From: Metallyticus violacea
Taxonomy: Eukaryota; Arthropoda; Insecta; Mantodea; Metallyticidae
Direction: 5' to 3'
Assembly: GCA_030762175.1 (NCBI GenBank)
Contig: CM060831.1
Coordinates: 30,184,001-30,248,000 of the forward strand
DNA length: 64,000 nucleotides
Shown: positions 24,701 through 38,200 of the stretch, piece by piece
How positions within the stretch are numbered: position 1 is the stretch's first letter
Layout of the letters: every line of letters begins with the position of its first letter
Position numbers and translations under genes: made by a program
Notes under the pieces: model-generated
Databases searched by the model: none
Told to the model about the DNA's origin: nothing
The model's input: only the letters and a program-made list of their open reading frames with translations

Positions 24701-25787
24701 GCAAATGGTTTGGCGTCATCTCATAAATTTTCAAAAAACGGTGTGATAATTTCATCTTGGAGGCAATATTCGCGGACGGTGGATCGCCACAGTTAATGGC
24801 GGGAGGGTGCCATTGCAATTCCTATACAAATTTAGTGTTTGAAATCAATTCCTTCCCACATGCTATTGTTTCAATAGTGCCAAAACGATTTTCAAATTAC
24901 ATGTGCAACTCCTTAAAAATTATAAGTGATGGAATAGTGCATTCCATTTATAGTGGAAATGGACATATATTTTTTCATAAAATTCTAAGTATGGGCATAC
25001 AATTATGCATCAAAATGTGCTAAACTATCTTCACTGCATTTCCAAATTTCACATGTTTTCCATATAAATTGGCTGGTTCAAAGCAAATTGAAAATGATGA
25101 GGTTGAAATCTATCTTCAGCACATGCTATTGTTTCAATAGAGCCAATATGTTTTTCACATTACATGTGCAGTTCTTAAGTATGACCTTGTAAATGAAATT
25201 GTGTCTTCAACTAATATGGAAACTGGAGCAATAAGCAGTATATGTGCCATAAGTAAACAGAACATTGTTTTCAATTGGAGATGCTATATTCTCTACTGTA
25301 ATTCACATCGAGATTTTAAGCACATTATAACCCTACTATATCATTGGATATAGTTATATCTGAAAGTTCCAATAAATGTGCAAATGGTTTGGCGTCATCT
25401 CATAAATTTTCAAAAAACGGTGTGATAATTTCATCTTGGAGGCGATATTCGCGGACGGTGGATCGCCACAGTTAATGGCGGGAGGGTGCCATTGCAATTC
25501 CTATACAAATTTAGTGTTTGAAATCAATTCCTTCGCACATGCTATTGTTTCAATAGTGCCAAAACGATTTTCAAATTACATGTGCCACTCCTTAAAAATT
25601 ATAAGTGATGGAATAGTGCATTCCGTTTTAGTGGAAATGGACATATATTTTTTCATAAAATTCTAAGTATGGACATACAATTATGCATCAAAATGTGCGA
25701 AACTATCTTCACTGCATTTCCAAATTTCACATGTTTTCCATATAAATTGGCTGGTTCAAAGCAAATTGAAAATGATGAGGTTGAAAT
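21716..25787 (+). repeat. Segment 6: units 33-38
   Basis: Unit starts are 21716, 22394, 23073, 23752, 24431 and 25110. Unit 33 is class B and looks like a one-unit copy of unit 32 (both have ATAATCTTAC). Units 35 and 37 carry the linked changes ATGGGCATAC and GCTAAAC, two units apart. Unit 36 has GTGTC with the class A run of five As. Unit 38 has GCCACTCC with five As and a one-base loss (CCGTTTTAGTGG near 25625). Unit 37 has private changes GGCAATATTC and CTTCCCAC. Confidence 0.85.
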
Positions 25788-28700
25788 CTATCTTCAGCAC
25801 ATGCTATTGTTTCAATAGAGCCAATATGTTTTTCACATTACATGTGCAGTTCTTAAGTATGACCTTGTAAATGAAATTGTGTCTTCGACTAATATGGAAA
25901 CTGGAGCAATAAGCAGTATATGTTCCATAAGTAAACAGAACATTGTTTTCAATTGGAGATGCTATATTCTCTACTGTAATTCACATCGAGATTTTAAGCA
26001 CATTATAACCCTACTATATCATTGGATATAGTTATATCTGAAAGTTCCAATAAATGTGCAAATGGTTTGGCGTCATCTCATAAATTTTCAAAAAACGGTG
26101 TGATAATTTCATCTTGGAGGCGATATTCGCGGACGGTGGATCGCCACAGTTAATGGCGGGAGGGTGCCATTGCAATTCCTATACAAATTTAGTGTTTGAA
26201 ATCTATTCCTTCGCACATGCTATTGTTTCAATAGTGCCAAAACGATTTTCAAATTACATGTGCCACTCCTTAAAAATTATAAGTGATGGAATAGTGCATT
26301 CCGTTTATAGTGGAAATGGACATATATTTTTTCATAAAATTCTAAGTATGGACATACAATTATGCATCAAAATGTGCGAAACTATCTTCACTGCATTTCC
26401 AAATTTCACATGTTTTCCATATAAATTGGCTGGTTCAAAGCAAATTGAAAATGATGAGGTTGAAATCTATCTTCAGCACATGCTATTGTTTCAATAGAGC
26501 CAATATGTTTTTCACATTACATGTGCAGTTCTTAAGTATGACCTTGTAAATGAAATTGTGTCTTCGACTAATATGGAAACTGGAGCAATAAGCAGTATAT
26601 GTTCCATAAGTAAACAGAACATTGTTTTCAATTGGAGATGCTATATTCTCTACTGTAATTCACATCGAGATTTTAAGCACATTATAACCCTACTATATCA
26701 TTGGATATAGTTATATCTGAAAGTTCCAATAAATGTGCAAATGGTTTGGCGTCATCTCATAAATTTTCAAAAAACGGTGTGATAATTTCATCTTGGAGGC
26801 GATATTCGCGGACGGTGGATCGCCACAGTTAATGGCGGGAGGGTGCCATTGCAATTCCTATACAAATTTAGTGTTTGAAATCAATTCCTTCGCACATGCT
26901 ATTGTTTCAATAGTGCCAAAACGATTTTCAAATTACATGTGCAACTCCTTAAAAATTATAAGTGATGGAATAGTGCAATACATTTATAGTGCAAATGGAC
27001 ATATATTTTTTCATAAAATTCGAAGTATGGACATACAATTATGCATCAAAATGTGCGAAACTATCTTCACTGCATTTCCAAATTTCACATGTTTTCCATA
27101 TAAATTGGCTGGTTCAAAGCAAATTGAAAATGATGAGGTTGAAATCTATCTTCAGCACATGCTATTGTTTCAATAGAGCCAATATGTTTTTCACATTACA
27201 TGTGCAGTTCTTAAGTATGACCTTGTAAATGAAATTGTGTCTTCGACTAATATGGAAACTGGAGCAATAAGCAGTATATGAGCTATAAATAAACAGAACA
27301 TTGTTTTCAATTGGAGATGCTATATTCTCTACTGTAATTCACATCGAGATTTTAAGCACATTATAACCCTACTATATCATTGGATATAGTTATATCTGAA
27401 AGTTCCAATAAATGTGCAAATGGTTTGGCGTCATCTCATAAATTTTCAAAAAACGGTGTGATAATTTCATCTTGGAGGCGATATTCGCGGACGGTGGATC
27501 GCCACAGTTAATGGCGGGAGGGTGCCATTGCAATTCCTATACAAATTTAGTGTTTGAAATCAATTCCTTCGCACATGCTATTGTTTCAATAGTGCCAAAA
27601 CGATTTTCAAATTACATGTGCAACTCCTTAAAAATTATAAGTGATGGAATAGTGCATTCCGTTTATAGTGGAAATGGACATATATTTTTTCATAAAATTC
27701 TAAGTATGGACATACAATTATGCATCAAAATGTGCGAAACTATCTTCACTGCATTTCCAAATTTCACATGTTTTCCATATAAATTGGCTGGTTCAAAGCA
27801 AATTGAAAATGATGAGGTTGAAATCTATCTTCAGCACATGCTATTGTTTCAATAGAGCCAATATGTTTTTCACATTACATGTGCAGTTCTTAAGTATGAC
27901 CTTGTAAATGAAATTGTGTCTTCGACTAATATGGAAACTGGAGCAATAAGCAGTATATGAGCTATAAATAAACAGAACATTGTTTTCAATTGGAGATGCT
28001 ATATTCTCTACTGTAATTCACATCGAAATTTTAATAACATTATAACCCTACTATATCATTGGATATAGTTATATCTGTAAGTTCCAATGAATGTGCAAAT
28101 GGTTTGGCGTCATCTCATAAATTTTCAAAAAACGGTGTGATAATTTCATCTTGGAGGCGATATTCGCGGACGGTGGATCGCCACAGTTAATGGCGGGAGG
28201 GTGCCATTGCAATTCCTATACAAATTTAGTGTTTGAAATCAATTCCTTCGCACATGCTATTGTTTCAATAGTGCCAAAACGATTTTGAAATTACATGTGC
28301 AACTCCTTAAAAATTATAAATGATGGAATAGTGCATTCCATTTATAGTGGAAATGGACATATATTTTTTCATAAAATTCTAAGTATGGGCATACAATTAT
28401 GCATCAAAATGTGCTAAACTATCTTCACTGCATTTCCAAATTTCACATGTTTTCCATATAAATTGGCTGGTTCAAAGCAAATTGAAAATGATGAGGTTGA
28501 AATCTATCTTCAGCACATGCTATTGTTTCAATAGAGCCAATATGTTTTTAACATTACATGTGCAGTTCTTAAGTATGACCTTGTAAATGAAATTGTGTCT
28601 TCGACTAATATGGAAACTGGAGCAATAAGCAGTATATGTGCCATAAGTAAACAGAACATTGTTTTCAATTGGAGATGCTATATTCTCTACTGTAATTCAC

Positions 28701-30539
28701 ATCGAGATTTTAAGCACATTATAACCCTACTATATCATTGGATATAGTTATATCTGAAAGTTCCAATAAATGTGCAAATGGTTTGGCGTCATCTCATAAA
28801 TTTTCAAAAAACGGTGTGATAATTTCATCTTGGAGGCGATATTCGCGGACGGTGGATCGCCACAGTTAATGGCGGGAGGGTGCCATTGCATTTCCTATAC
28901 AAATTTAGTGTTTGAAATCAATTCCTTCGCACATGCTATTGTTTCAATAGTGCCAAAACGATTTTCAAATTACATGTGCAACTCCTTAAAAATTATAAGT
29001 GATGGAATAGTGCATTCCGTTTATAGTGGAAATGGACATATATTTTTTCATAAAATTCTAAGTATGGACATACAGTTATGCATCAAAATGTGGGAAACTA
29101 TCTTCACTGCATTTCCAAATTTCACATGTTTTCCATATAAATTGGCTGGTTCAAAGCAAATTGAAAATGATGAGGTTGAAATCTATCTTCAGCACATGCT
29201 ATTGTTTCAATAGAGCCAATATGTTTTTCACATTACATGTGCAGTTCTTAAGTATGACCTTGTAAATGAAATTGTGTCTTCGACTAATATGGAAACTGGA
29301 GCAATAAGCAGTATATGAGCTATAAATAAACAGAACATTGTTTTCAATTGGAGATGCTATATTCTCTACTGTAATTCACATCGAGATTTTAAGCACATTA
29401 TAACCCTACTATATCATTGGATATAGTTATATCTGAAAGTTCCAATAAATGTGCAAATGGTTTGGCGTCATCTCATAAATTTTCAAAAAACGGTGTGATA
29501 ATTTCATCTTGGAGGCGATATTCGCGGATGGTGGATCGCCACAGTTAATGGCGGGAGGGTGCCATTGCAATTCCTATACAAATTTAGTGTTTGAAATCAA
29601 TTCCTTCGCACATGCTATTGTTTCAGTAGTGCCAAAACGATTTTCAAATTACATGTGCAAATCCTTAAAAATTATAAGTGATGGAATAGTGCATTCCATT
29701 TATAGTGGAAATGGACATATATTTTTTCATAAAATTCCAAGTATGGACATACAATTATGCATCAAAATGTGCGAAACTATCTTCACTGCATTTCCAAATT
29801 TCACATGTTTTCCATATAAATTGGCTGGTTCAAAGCAAATTGAAAATGATGAGGTTGAAATCTATCTTCAGCACATGCTATTGTTTCAATAGTGCCAATA
29901 TGTTTTTCACATTACATGTGCAGTTCTTAAGTATGACCTTGTAAATGAAATTGTGTCTTCGACTAATATGGAAACTGGAGCAATAAGCAGTATATGAGCT
30001 ATAAATAAACAGAACATTGTTTTCAATTGGAGATGCTATATTCTCTACTGTAATTCACATCGAGATTTTAAGCACATTATAACCCTACTATATCATTGGA
30101 TATAGTTATATCTGTAAGTTCCAATAAATGTGCAAATGGTTTGGCGTCATCTCATAAATTTTCAAAAAACGGTGTTATAATTTCATCTTGGTGGCGATAT
30201 TCGCGGACGGTGGATCGCCACAGTTAATGGCGGGAGGGTGCCATTGCAATTCCTATACAAATTTAGTGTTTGAAATCAATTCCTTCGCACATGCTATTGT
30301 TTCAATAGTGTCAAAACGATTTTCAAATTACATGTGCAACTCCTTAAAAATTATAAGTGATGGAATAGTGCATTCCGTTTATAGTGGAAATGGACATATA
30401 TTTTTTCATAAAATTCTAAGTATGTACATACAGTTATGCATCAAAATGTGGGAAACTATCTTCACTGCATTTCTATTTTTCAAATGTTTCAATATTAATT
30501 GGCTGGTTCAAAGGAAATTGAAAATGTTGAGGTTGAAAT
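25788..30539 (+). repeat. Segment 7: units 39-45
   Basis: Unit starts are 25788, 26467, 27146, 27825, 28504, 29183 and 29862. Units 39 and 40 carry TATGTTCCATAAG. Unit 42 combines AAATTTTAATAACATT, TCTGTAAGTTCCAATGAATG and the GCTAAAC stop, a set seen again only in units 65 and 75. Unit 43 has TGTGGGAAAC. Unit 44 has AAAATTCCAAG, as in unit 17. Unit 45 holds the second divergent patch. Confidence 0.85.
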
Positions 30540-30540
30540 C
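30467..30540 (+). repeat. Divergent patch in unit 45
   Basis: The same tract of clustered substitutions as in unit 14 occurs here, 21,039 bp downstream. It has the same TATGTACATACAG lead-in near 30420 and the same one-base loss, again extending the open frame to 144 codons. The end differs: unit 45 returns to the consensus CTATCTTCAGC while unit 14 has CTAACTTCATC. Only these two of 94 units carry it. Confidence 0.8.
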
Positions 30541-33500
30541 TATCTTCAGCACATGCTATTGTTTCAATAGAGCCAATATGTTTTTCACATTACATGTGCA
30601 GTTCTTAAGTATGACCTTGTAAATGAAATTGTGTCTTCGACTAATATGGAAACTGGAGCAATAAGCAGTATATGTGCCATAAGTAAACAGAACATTGTTT
30701 TCAATTGGAGATGCTATATTCTCTACTGTAATTCACATCGAGATTTTAAGCACATTATAACCCTACTATATTATTGGATATAGTTATATCTGAAAGTTCC
30801 AATAAATGTGCAAATGGTTTGGCGTCATCTCATAAATTTTCAAAAAACGGTGTGATAATTTCATCTTGGAGGCGATATTCGCGGACGGTGGATCGCCACA
30901 GTTAATGGCGGGAGGGTGCCATTGCAATTCCTATACAAATTTAGTGTTTGAAATCAATTCCTTCGCACATGCTATTGTTTCAATAGTGCCAAAACGATTT
31001 TCAAATTACATGTGCAACTCCTTAAAAATTATAAGTGATGGAATAGTGCATTCCGTTTATAGTGGAAATGGACCTATATTTTTTCATAAAATTCTAAGTA
31101 TGGACATACAATTATTCATCAAAATGTGCGAAACTATCTTCACTGCATTTCCAAATTTCACATGTTTTCCATATAAATTGGCTGGTTCAAAGCAAATTGA
31201 AAATGATGAGGTTGAAATCTATCTTCAGCACATGCTATTGTTTCAATAGAGCCAATATGTTTTTCACATTACATGTGCAGTTCTTAAGTATGACCTTGTA
31301 AATGAAATTGTGTCTTCGACTAATATGGAAACTGGAGCAATAAGCAGTATATGAGCTATAAGTAAACAGAACATTGTTTTCAATTGGAGATGCTATATTC
31401 TCTACTGTAATTCACATCGAGATTTTAAGCATATTATAACCCTACTATATCATTGGATATAGTTATATCTGAAAGTTCCAATAAATGTGCAAATGGTTTG
31501 GCGTCATCTCATAAATTTTCAAAAAACGGTGTGATAATTTCATCTTGGAGGCGATATTCGCTGACGGTGGATCGCCACAGTTAATGGCGGGAGGGTGCCA
31601 TTGCAATTCCTATACAAATTTAGTGTTTGAAATCAATTCCTTCGCACATGCTATTGTTTCAATAGTGCCAAAACGATTTTCAAATTACATGTGCAACTCC
31701 TTAAAAATTATAAGTGATGGAATAGTGCATTCCGTTTATAGTGGAAATGGACCTATATTTATTCATAAAATTCTAAGTATGGACATACAATTATTCATCA
31801 AAATGTGCGAAACTATCTTCACTGCATTTCCAAATTTCACATGTTTTCCATATAAATTGGCTGGTTCAAAGCAAATTGAATATGATGAGGTTGAAATCTA
31901 TCTTCAACACATGCTATTGTTTCAATAGAGCCAATATGTTTTTCACATTACATGTGCAGTTCTTAAGAATGACCTTGTAAATGAAATTGTGTCTTCGACT
32001 AATATGGAAACTGGAGCAATAAGCAATATATGTGCCATAAGTAAACAGAACATTGTTTTCAATTGGAGAAGCTATATTCTCTACTGTAATTCACATCGAG
32101 ATTTTAAGCACATTATAACCCTACTATATCATTGGATATAGTTATATCTGAAAGTTCCAATAAATGTGCAAATGGTTTGGCGTCATCTCATAAATTTTCA
32201 AAAAACGGTGTGATAATTTCATCTTGGAGGCGATATTCGCGGACGGTGGATCGCCACAGTTAATGGCGGGAGGGTGCCATTGCAATTCCTATACAAATTT
32301 AGTGTTTGAAATCAATTCCTTCGCACATGCTATTGTTTCAATAGTGCCAAAACGATTTTCAAATTACATGTGCAACTCTTTAAAAATTATAAGTGATGGA
32401 ATAGTGCATTCCATTTATAGTGCAAATGGACATATATTTTTTCATAAAATTCTAAGTATGGACATACAATTATGCATCAAAATGTGCGAAACTATCTTCA
32501 CTGCATTTCCAAATTTCACATGTTTTCCATATAAATTGGCTGGTTCAAAGCAAATTGAAAATGATGAGGTTGAAATCTATCTTCAGCACATGCTATTGTT
32601 TCAATAGAGCCAATATGTTTTTCACATTACATGTGCAGTTCTTAAGTATGACCTTGTAAATGAAATTGTGTCCTCGACTAATATGGAAACTGGAGCAATA
32701 AGCAGTATATGAGCTATAAATAAACAGAACATATTTTTCAATTGGAGATGCTATATTCTCTACTGTAATTCACATCGAGATTTTAAGCACATTATAACCC
32801 TACTATATCATTGGATATAGTTATATCTGAAAGTTCCAATAAATGTGCAAATGGTTTGGCGTCATCTCATAAATTTTCAAAAAACGGTGTGATAATTTCA
32901 TCTTGGAGGCGATATTCGCGGACGGTGGATCGCCACAGTTAATGGTGGGAGGGTGCCATTGCAATTCCTATACAAATTTAGTGTTTGTAATCAATACCTT
33001 CGCACATGCTATTGTTTCAATAGTGTCAAAACGATTTTCAAATTACATGTGCCACTCCTTAAAATTATAAGTGATGGAATAGTGCATTCCATTTATAGTG
33101 GAAATGGACATATATTTTTTCATAAAATTCTAAGTATGGACATACAATTATGCATCAAAATGTGCGAAACTATCTTCACTGCATTTCCAAATTTCACATG
33201 TTTTCCATATAAATTGGCTGCTTCAAAGCAAATTGAAAATGATGAGGTTGAAATCTATCTTCAGCACATGCTATTGTTTCAATAGAGCCAATATGTTTTT
33301 CACATTACATGTGCAGTTCTTAAGTATGACCTTGTAAATGAAATTGTGTCTTCGACTAATATGGAAACTGGAGCAATAAGCAGTATATGTGCCATAAGTA
33401 AACCGAACATTGTTTTCAATTGGAGATGCTATATTCTCTACTGTAATTCACATCGAGATTTTAAGCACATTATAACCCTACTATATCATTGGATATAGTT

Positions 33501-35290
33501 ATATCTGAAAGTGCCAATAAATGTGCAAATGGTTTGGCCTCATCTCATAAATTTTCAAAAAACGGTGTGATAATTTCATCTTGGAGGCGATATTCGCGGA
33601 CGGTGGATCGCCACAGTTAATGGCGGGAGGGTGCCTTTGCAATTCCTATACAAATTTAGTGTTTGAAATCAATTCCTTCGCACATGCTATTGTTTCAATA
33701 GTGCCAAAAAGATTTTCAAATTACATGTGCAACTCCTTAAAAATTATAAGTGATGGAATAGTGCATTCCGTTTATAGTGGAAATGGACATATATTTTTTC
33801 ATAAAATTCTAAGTATGGACATACAATTATGCATCAAAATGTGCGAAACTATCTTCACTGCATTTCCAAATTTCACATGTTTTCCATATAAATTGGCTGG
33901 TTCAAAGCAAATTGAAAATGATGAGGTTGAAATCTATCTTCAGCACATGCTATTGTTTCAATAGAGCCAATATGTTTTTCACATTACATGTGCAGTTCTT
34001 AAGCATGACCTTGTAAATGAAATTGTGTCTTCGACTAATATGGAAACTGGAGCAATAAGCAGTATATGAGCTATAAATAAACAGAACATTGTTTTCAATT
34101 GGAGATGCTATATTCTCTACTGTAATTCACATCGAGATTTTAAGCACATTATAACCCTACTATATCATTGGATATAGTTATATCTGAAAGTTCCAATAAA
34201 TGTGCAAATGGTTTGGCGTCATCTCATAAATTTTCAAAAAACGGTGTGATAATTTCATCTTGGAGGCGATATTCGCGGACGGTGGATCGCCACAGTTAAT
34301 GGCGGGAGGGTGCCATTGCAATTCCTATACAAATTTAGTGTTTGTAATCAATTCCTTCGCACATGCTATTGTTTCAATAGTGTCAAAACGATTTTCAAAT
34401 TACATGTGCCACTCCTTAAAATTATAAGTGATGGAATAGTGCATTCCATTTATAGTGGAAATGGACATATATTTTTTAATAAAATTCTAAGTATGGACAT
34501 ACAATTATGCATCAAAATGTGCGAAACTATCTTCACTGCATTTCCAAATTTCACATGTTTTCCATATAAATTGGCTGCTTCAAAGCAAATTGAAAATGAT
34601 GAGGTTGAAATCTATCTTCAGCACATGCTATTGTATCAATAGAGCCAATATGTTTTTCACATTACATGTGCAGTTCTTAAGCATGACCTTGTAAATGAAA
34701 TTGTGTCTTCGACTAATATGGAAACTGGAGCAATTAGCAGTATATGTGCCATAAGTAAACAGAACATTGTTTTCAATTGGAGATGCTATATTCTCTACTG
34801 TAATTCACATCGAGATTTTAAGCACATTATAACCCTACTATATCATTGGATATAGTTATATCTGAAAGTTCCAATAAATGTGCAAATGGTTTGGCGTCAT
34901 CTCATAAATTTTCAAAAAACGGTGTGATAATTTCATCTTGGAGGCGATATTCGCGGACGGTGGATCGCCACAGTTAATGGCGGGAGGGTGCCATTGCAAT
35001 TCCTATACAAATTTAGTGTTTGAAATCAATTCCTTCGCACATGCTATTGTTTCAATAGTGCCAAAACGATTTTCAAATTACATGTGCAACTCCTTAAAAA
35101 TTATAAGTGATGGAATAGTGCATTCCGTTTATAGTGGAAATGGACATATATTTTTTCATAAAATTCTAAGTATGGACATACAATTATGCATCAAAATGTG
35201 GGAAACTATCTTCACTGCATTTCCAAATTTCACATGTTTTCCATATAAATTGGCTGGTTCAAAGCAAATTGAAAATGATGAGGTTGAAAT
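30540..35290 (+). repeat. Segment 8: units 46-52
   Basis: Unit starts are 30540, 31219, 31898, 32577, 33255, 33934 and 34612. Classes are P, P, A, B, A (CCAAAAAGATT), B, A (TGTGGGAAAC). Unit 48 carries CTTAAGAATGACC and ACTCTTTAAAA, both shared with unit 60, 8,145 bp downstream. Units 49-53 follow units 20-24 at 19,683 bp. The joins of these blocks inside the segment show that it is a mosaic of at least two source regions. Confidence 0.85.
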
Positions 35291-38200
35291 CTATCTTCAG
35301 CACATGCTATTGTTTCAATAGAGCCAAAATGTTTTTAACATTACATGTGCAGTTCTTAAGTATGACCTTGTAAATGAAATTGTGTCTTCGACTAATATGG
35401 AAACTGGAGCAATAAGCAGTATATGTGCCATAAGTAAACAGAACATTGTTTTCAATTGGAGATGCTATATTCTCTACTGTAATTCACATCGAGATTTTAA
35501 GCACATTATAACCCTACTATATTATTGGATATAGTTATATCTGAAAGTTCCAATAAATGTGCAAATGGTTTGGCGTCATCTCATAAATTTTCAAAAAACG
35601 GTGTGATAATTTCATCTTGGAGGCGATATTCGCGGACGGTGGATCGCCACAGTTAATGGCGGGAGGGTGCCATTGCAATTCCTATACAAATTTAGTGTTT
35701 GAAATCAATTCCTTCGCACATGCTATTGTTTCAATAGTGCCAAAACGATTTTCAAATTACATGTGCAACTCCTTAAAAATTATAAGTGATGGAATAGTGC
35801 ATTCCATTTATAGTGGAAATGGACATATATTTTTTCATAAAATTCTAAGTATGGACATACAATTATGCATCAAAATGTGCGAAACTATCTTCACTGCATT
35901 TCCAAATTTCACATGTTTTCCATATAAATTGGCTGGTTCAAAGCAAATTGAAAATGATGAGGTTGAAATCTATCTTCAGCACATGCTATTGTTTCAATAG
36001 AGCCAATATGTTTTTCACATTACATGTGCAGTTCTTAAGTATGACCTTGTAAATGAAATTGTGTCTTCGACTAATATGGAAACTGGAGCAATAAGCAGTA
36101 TATGAGCTATAAGTAAACAGAACATTGTTTTCAATTGGAGATGCTATATTCTCTACTGTAATTCACATCGAGATTTTAAGCATATTATAACCCTACTATA
36201 TCATTGGATATAGTTATATCTGAAAGTTCCAATAAATGTGCAAATGGTTTGGCGTCATCTCATAAATTTTCAAAAAACTGTGTGATAATTTCATCTTGGA
36301 GGCGATATTCGCTGACGGTGGATCGCCACAGTTAATGGCGGGAGGGTGCCATTGCAATTCCTATACAAATTTAGTGTTTGAAATCAATTCCTTCGCACAT
36401 GCTATTGTTTCAATAGTGCCAAAACGATTTTCAAATTACATGTGCAACTCCTTAAAAATTATAAGTGATGGAATAGTGCATTCCGTTTATAGTGGAAATG
36501 GACCTATATTTTTTCATAAAATTCTAAGTATGGACATACAATTATTCATCAAAATGTGCGAAACTATCTTCACTGCATTTCCAAATTTCACATGTTTTCC
36601 ATATAAATTGGCTGGTTCAAAGCAAATTGAAAATGATGAGGTTGAAATCTATCTTCAACACATGCTATTGTTTCAATAGAGCCAATATGTTTTTCACATT
36701 ACATGTGCAGTTCTTAAGTATGACCTTGTAAATGAAATTGCGTCTTCGACTAATATGGAAACTGGAGCAATAAGCAATATATGTGCCATAAGTAAACAGA
36801 ACATTGTTTTCAATTGGAGAAGCTATATTCTCTACTGTAATTCACATCGAGATTTTAAGCACATTATAACCCTACTATATCATTGGATATAGTTATATCT
36901 GAAAGTTCCAATAAATGTGCAAATGGTTTGGCGTCATCTCATAAATTTTCAAAAAACGGTGTGATAATTTCATCTTGGAGGCGATATTCGCGGACGGTGG
37001 ATCGCCACAGTTAATGGCGGGAGGGTGCCATTGCAATTCCTATACAAATTTAGTGTTTGAAATCAATTCCTTCGCACATGCTATTGTTTCAATAGTGCCA
37101 AAACGATTTTCAAATTACATGTGCAACTCCTTAAAAATTATAAGTGATGGAATAGTGCATTCCATTTATAGTGGAAATGGACATATATTTTTTCATAAAA
37201 TTCTAAGTATGGACATACAATTATGCATCAAAATGTGCGAAACTATCTTCACTGCATTTCCAAATTTCACATGTTTTCCATATAAATTGGCTGGTTCAAA
37301 GCAAATTGAAAATGATGAGGTTGAAATCTATCTTCAGCACATGCTATTGTTTCAATAGAGCCAATATGTTTTTCACATTACATGTGCAGTTCTTAAGTAT
37401 GACCTTGTAAATGAAATTGTGTCCTCGACTAATATGGAAACTGGAGCAATAAGCAGTATATGAGCTATAAATAAACAGAACATTGTTTTCAATTGGAGAT
37501 GCTATATTCTCTACTGTAATTCACATCGAGATTTTAAGCACATTATAATCTTACTATATCATTGGATATAGTTATATCTGAAAGTTCCAATAAATGTGCA
37601 AATGGTTTGGCGTCATCTCATAAATTTTCAAAAAACGGTGTGATAATTTCATCTTGGAGGCGATATTCGCGGACGGTGGATCGCCACAGTTAATGGCGGG
37701 AGGGTGCCATTGCAATTCCTATACAAATTTAGTGTTTGTAATCAATTCCTTCGCACATGCTATTGTTTCAATAGTGTCAAAACGATTTTCAAATTACATG
37801 TGCCACTCCTTAAAATTATAAGTGATGGAATAGTGCATTCCATTTATAGTGGAAATGGACATATATTTTTTCATAAAATTCTAAGTATGGACATACAATT
37901 ATGCATCAAAATGTGCGAAACTATCTTCACTGCATTTCCAAATTTCACATGTTTTCCATATAAATTGGCTGCTTCAAAGCAAATTGAAAATGATGAGGTT
38001 GAAATCTATCTTCAGCACATGCTATTGTTTCAATAGAGCCAATATGTTTTTCACATTACATGTGCAGTTCTTAAGCATGACCTTGTAAATGAAATTGTGT
38101 CTTCGACTAATATGGAAACTGGAGCAATTAGCAGTATATGTGCCATAAGTAAACAGAACATTGTTTTCAATTGGAGATGCTATATTCTCTACTGTAATTC

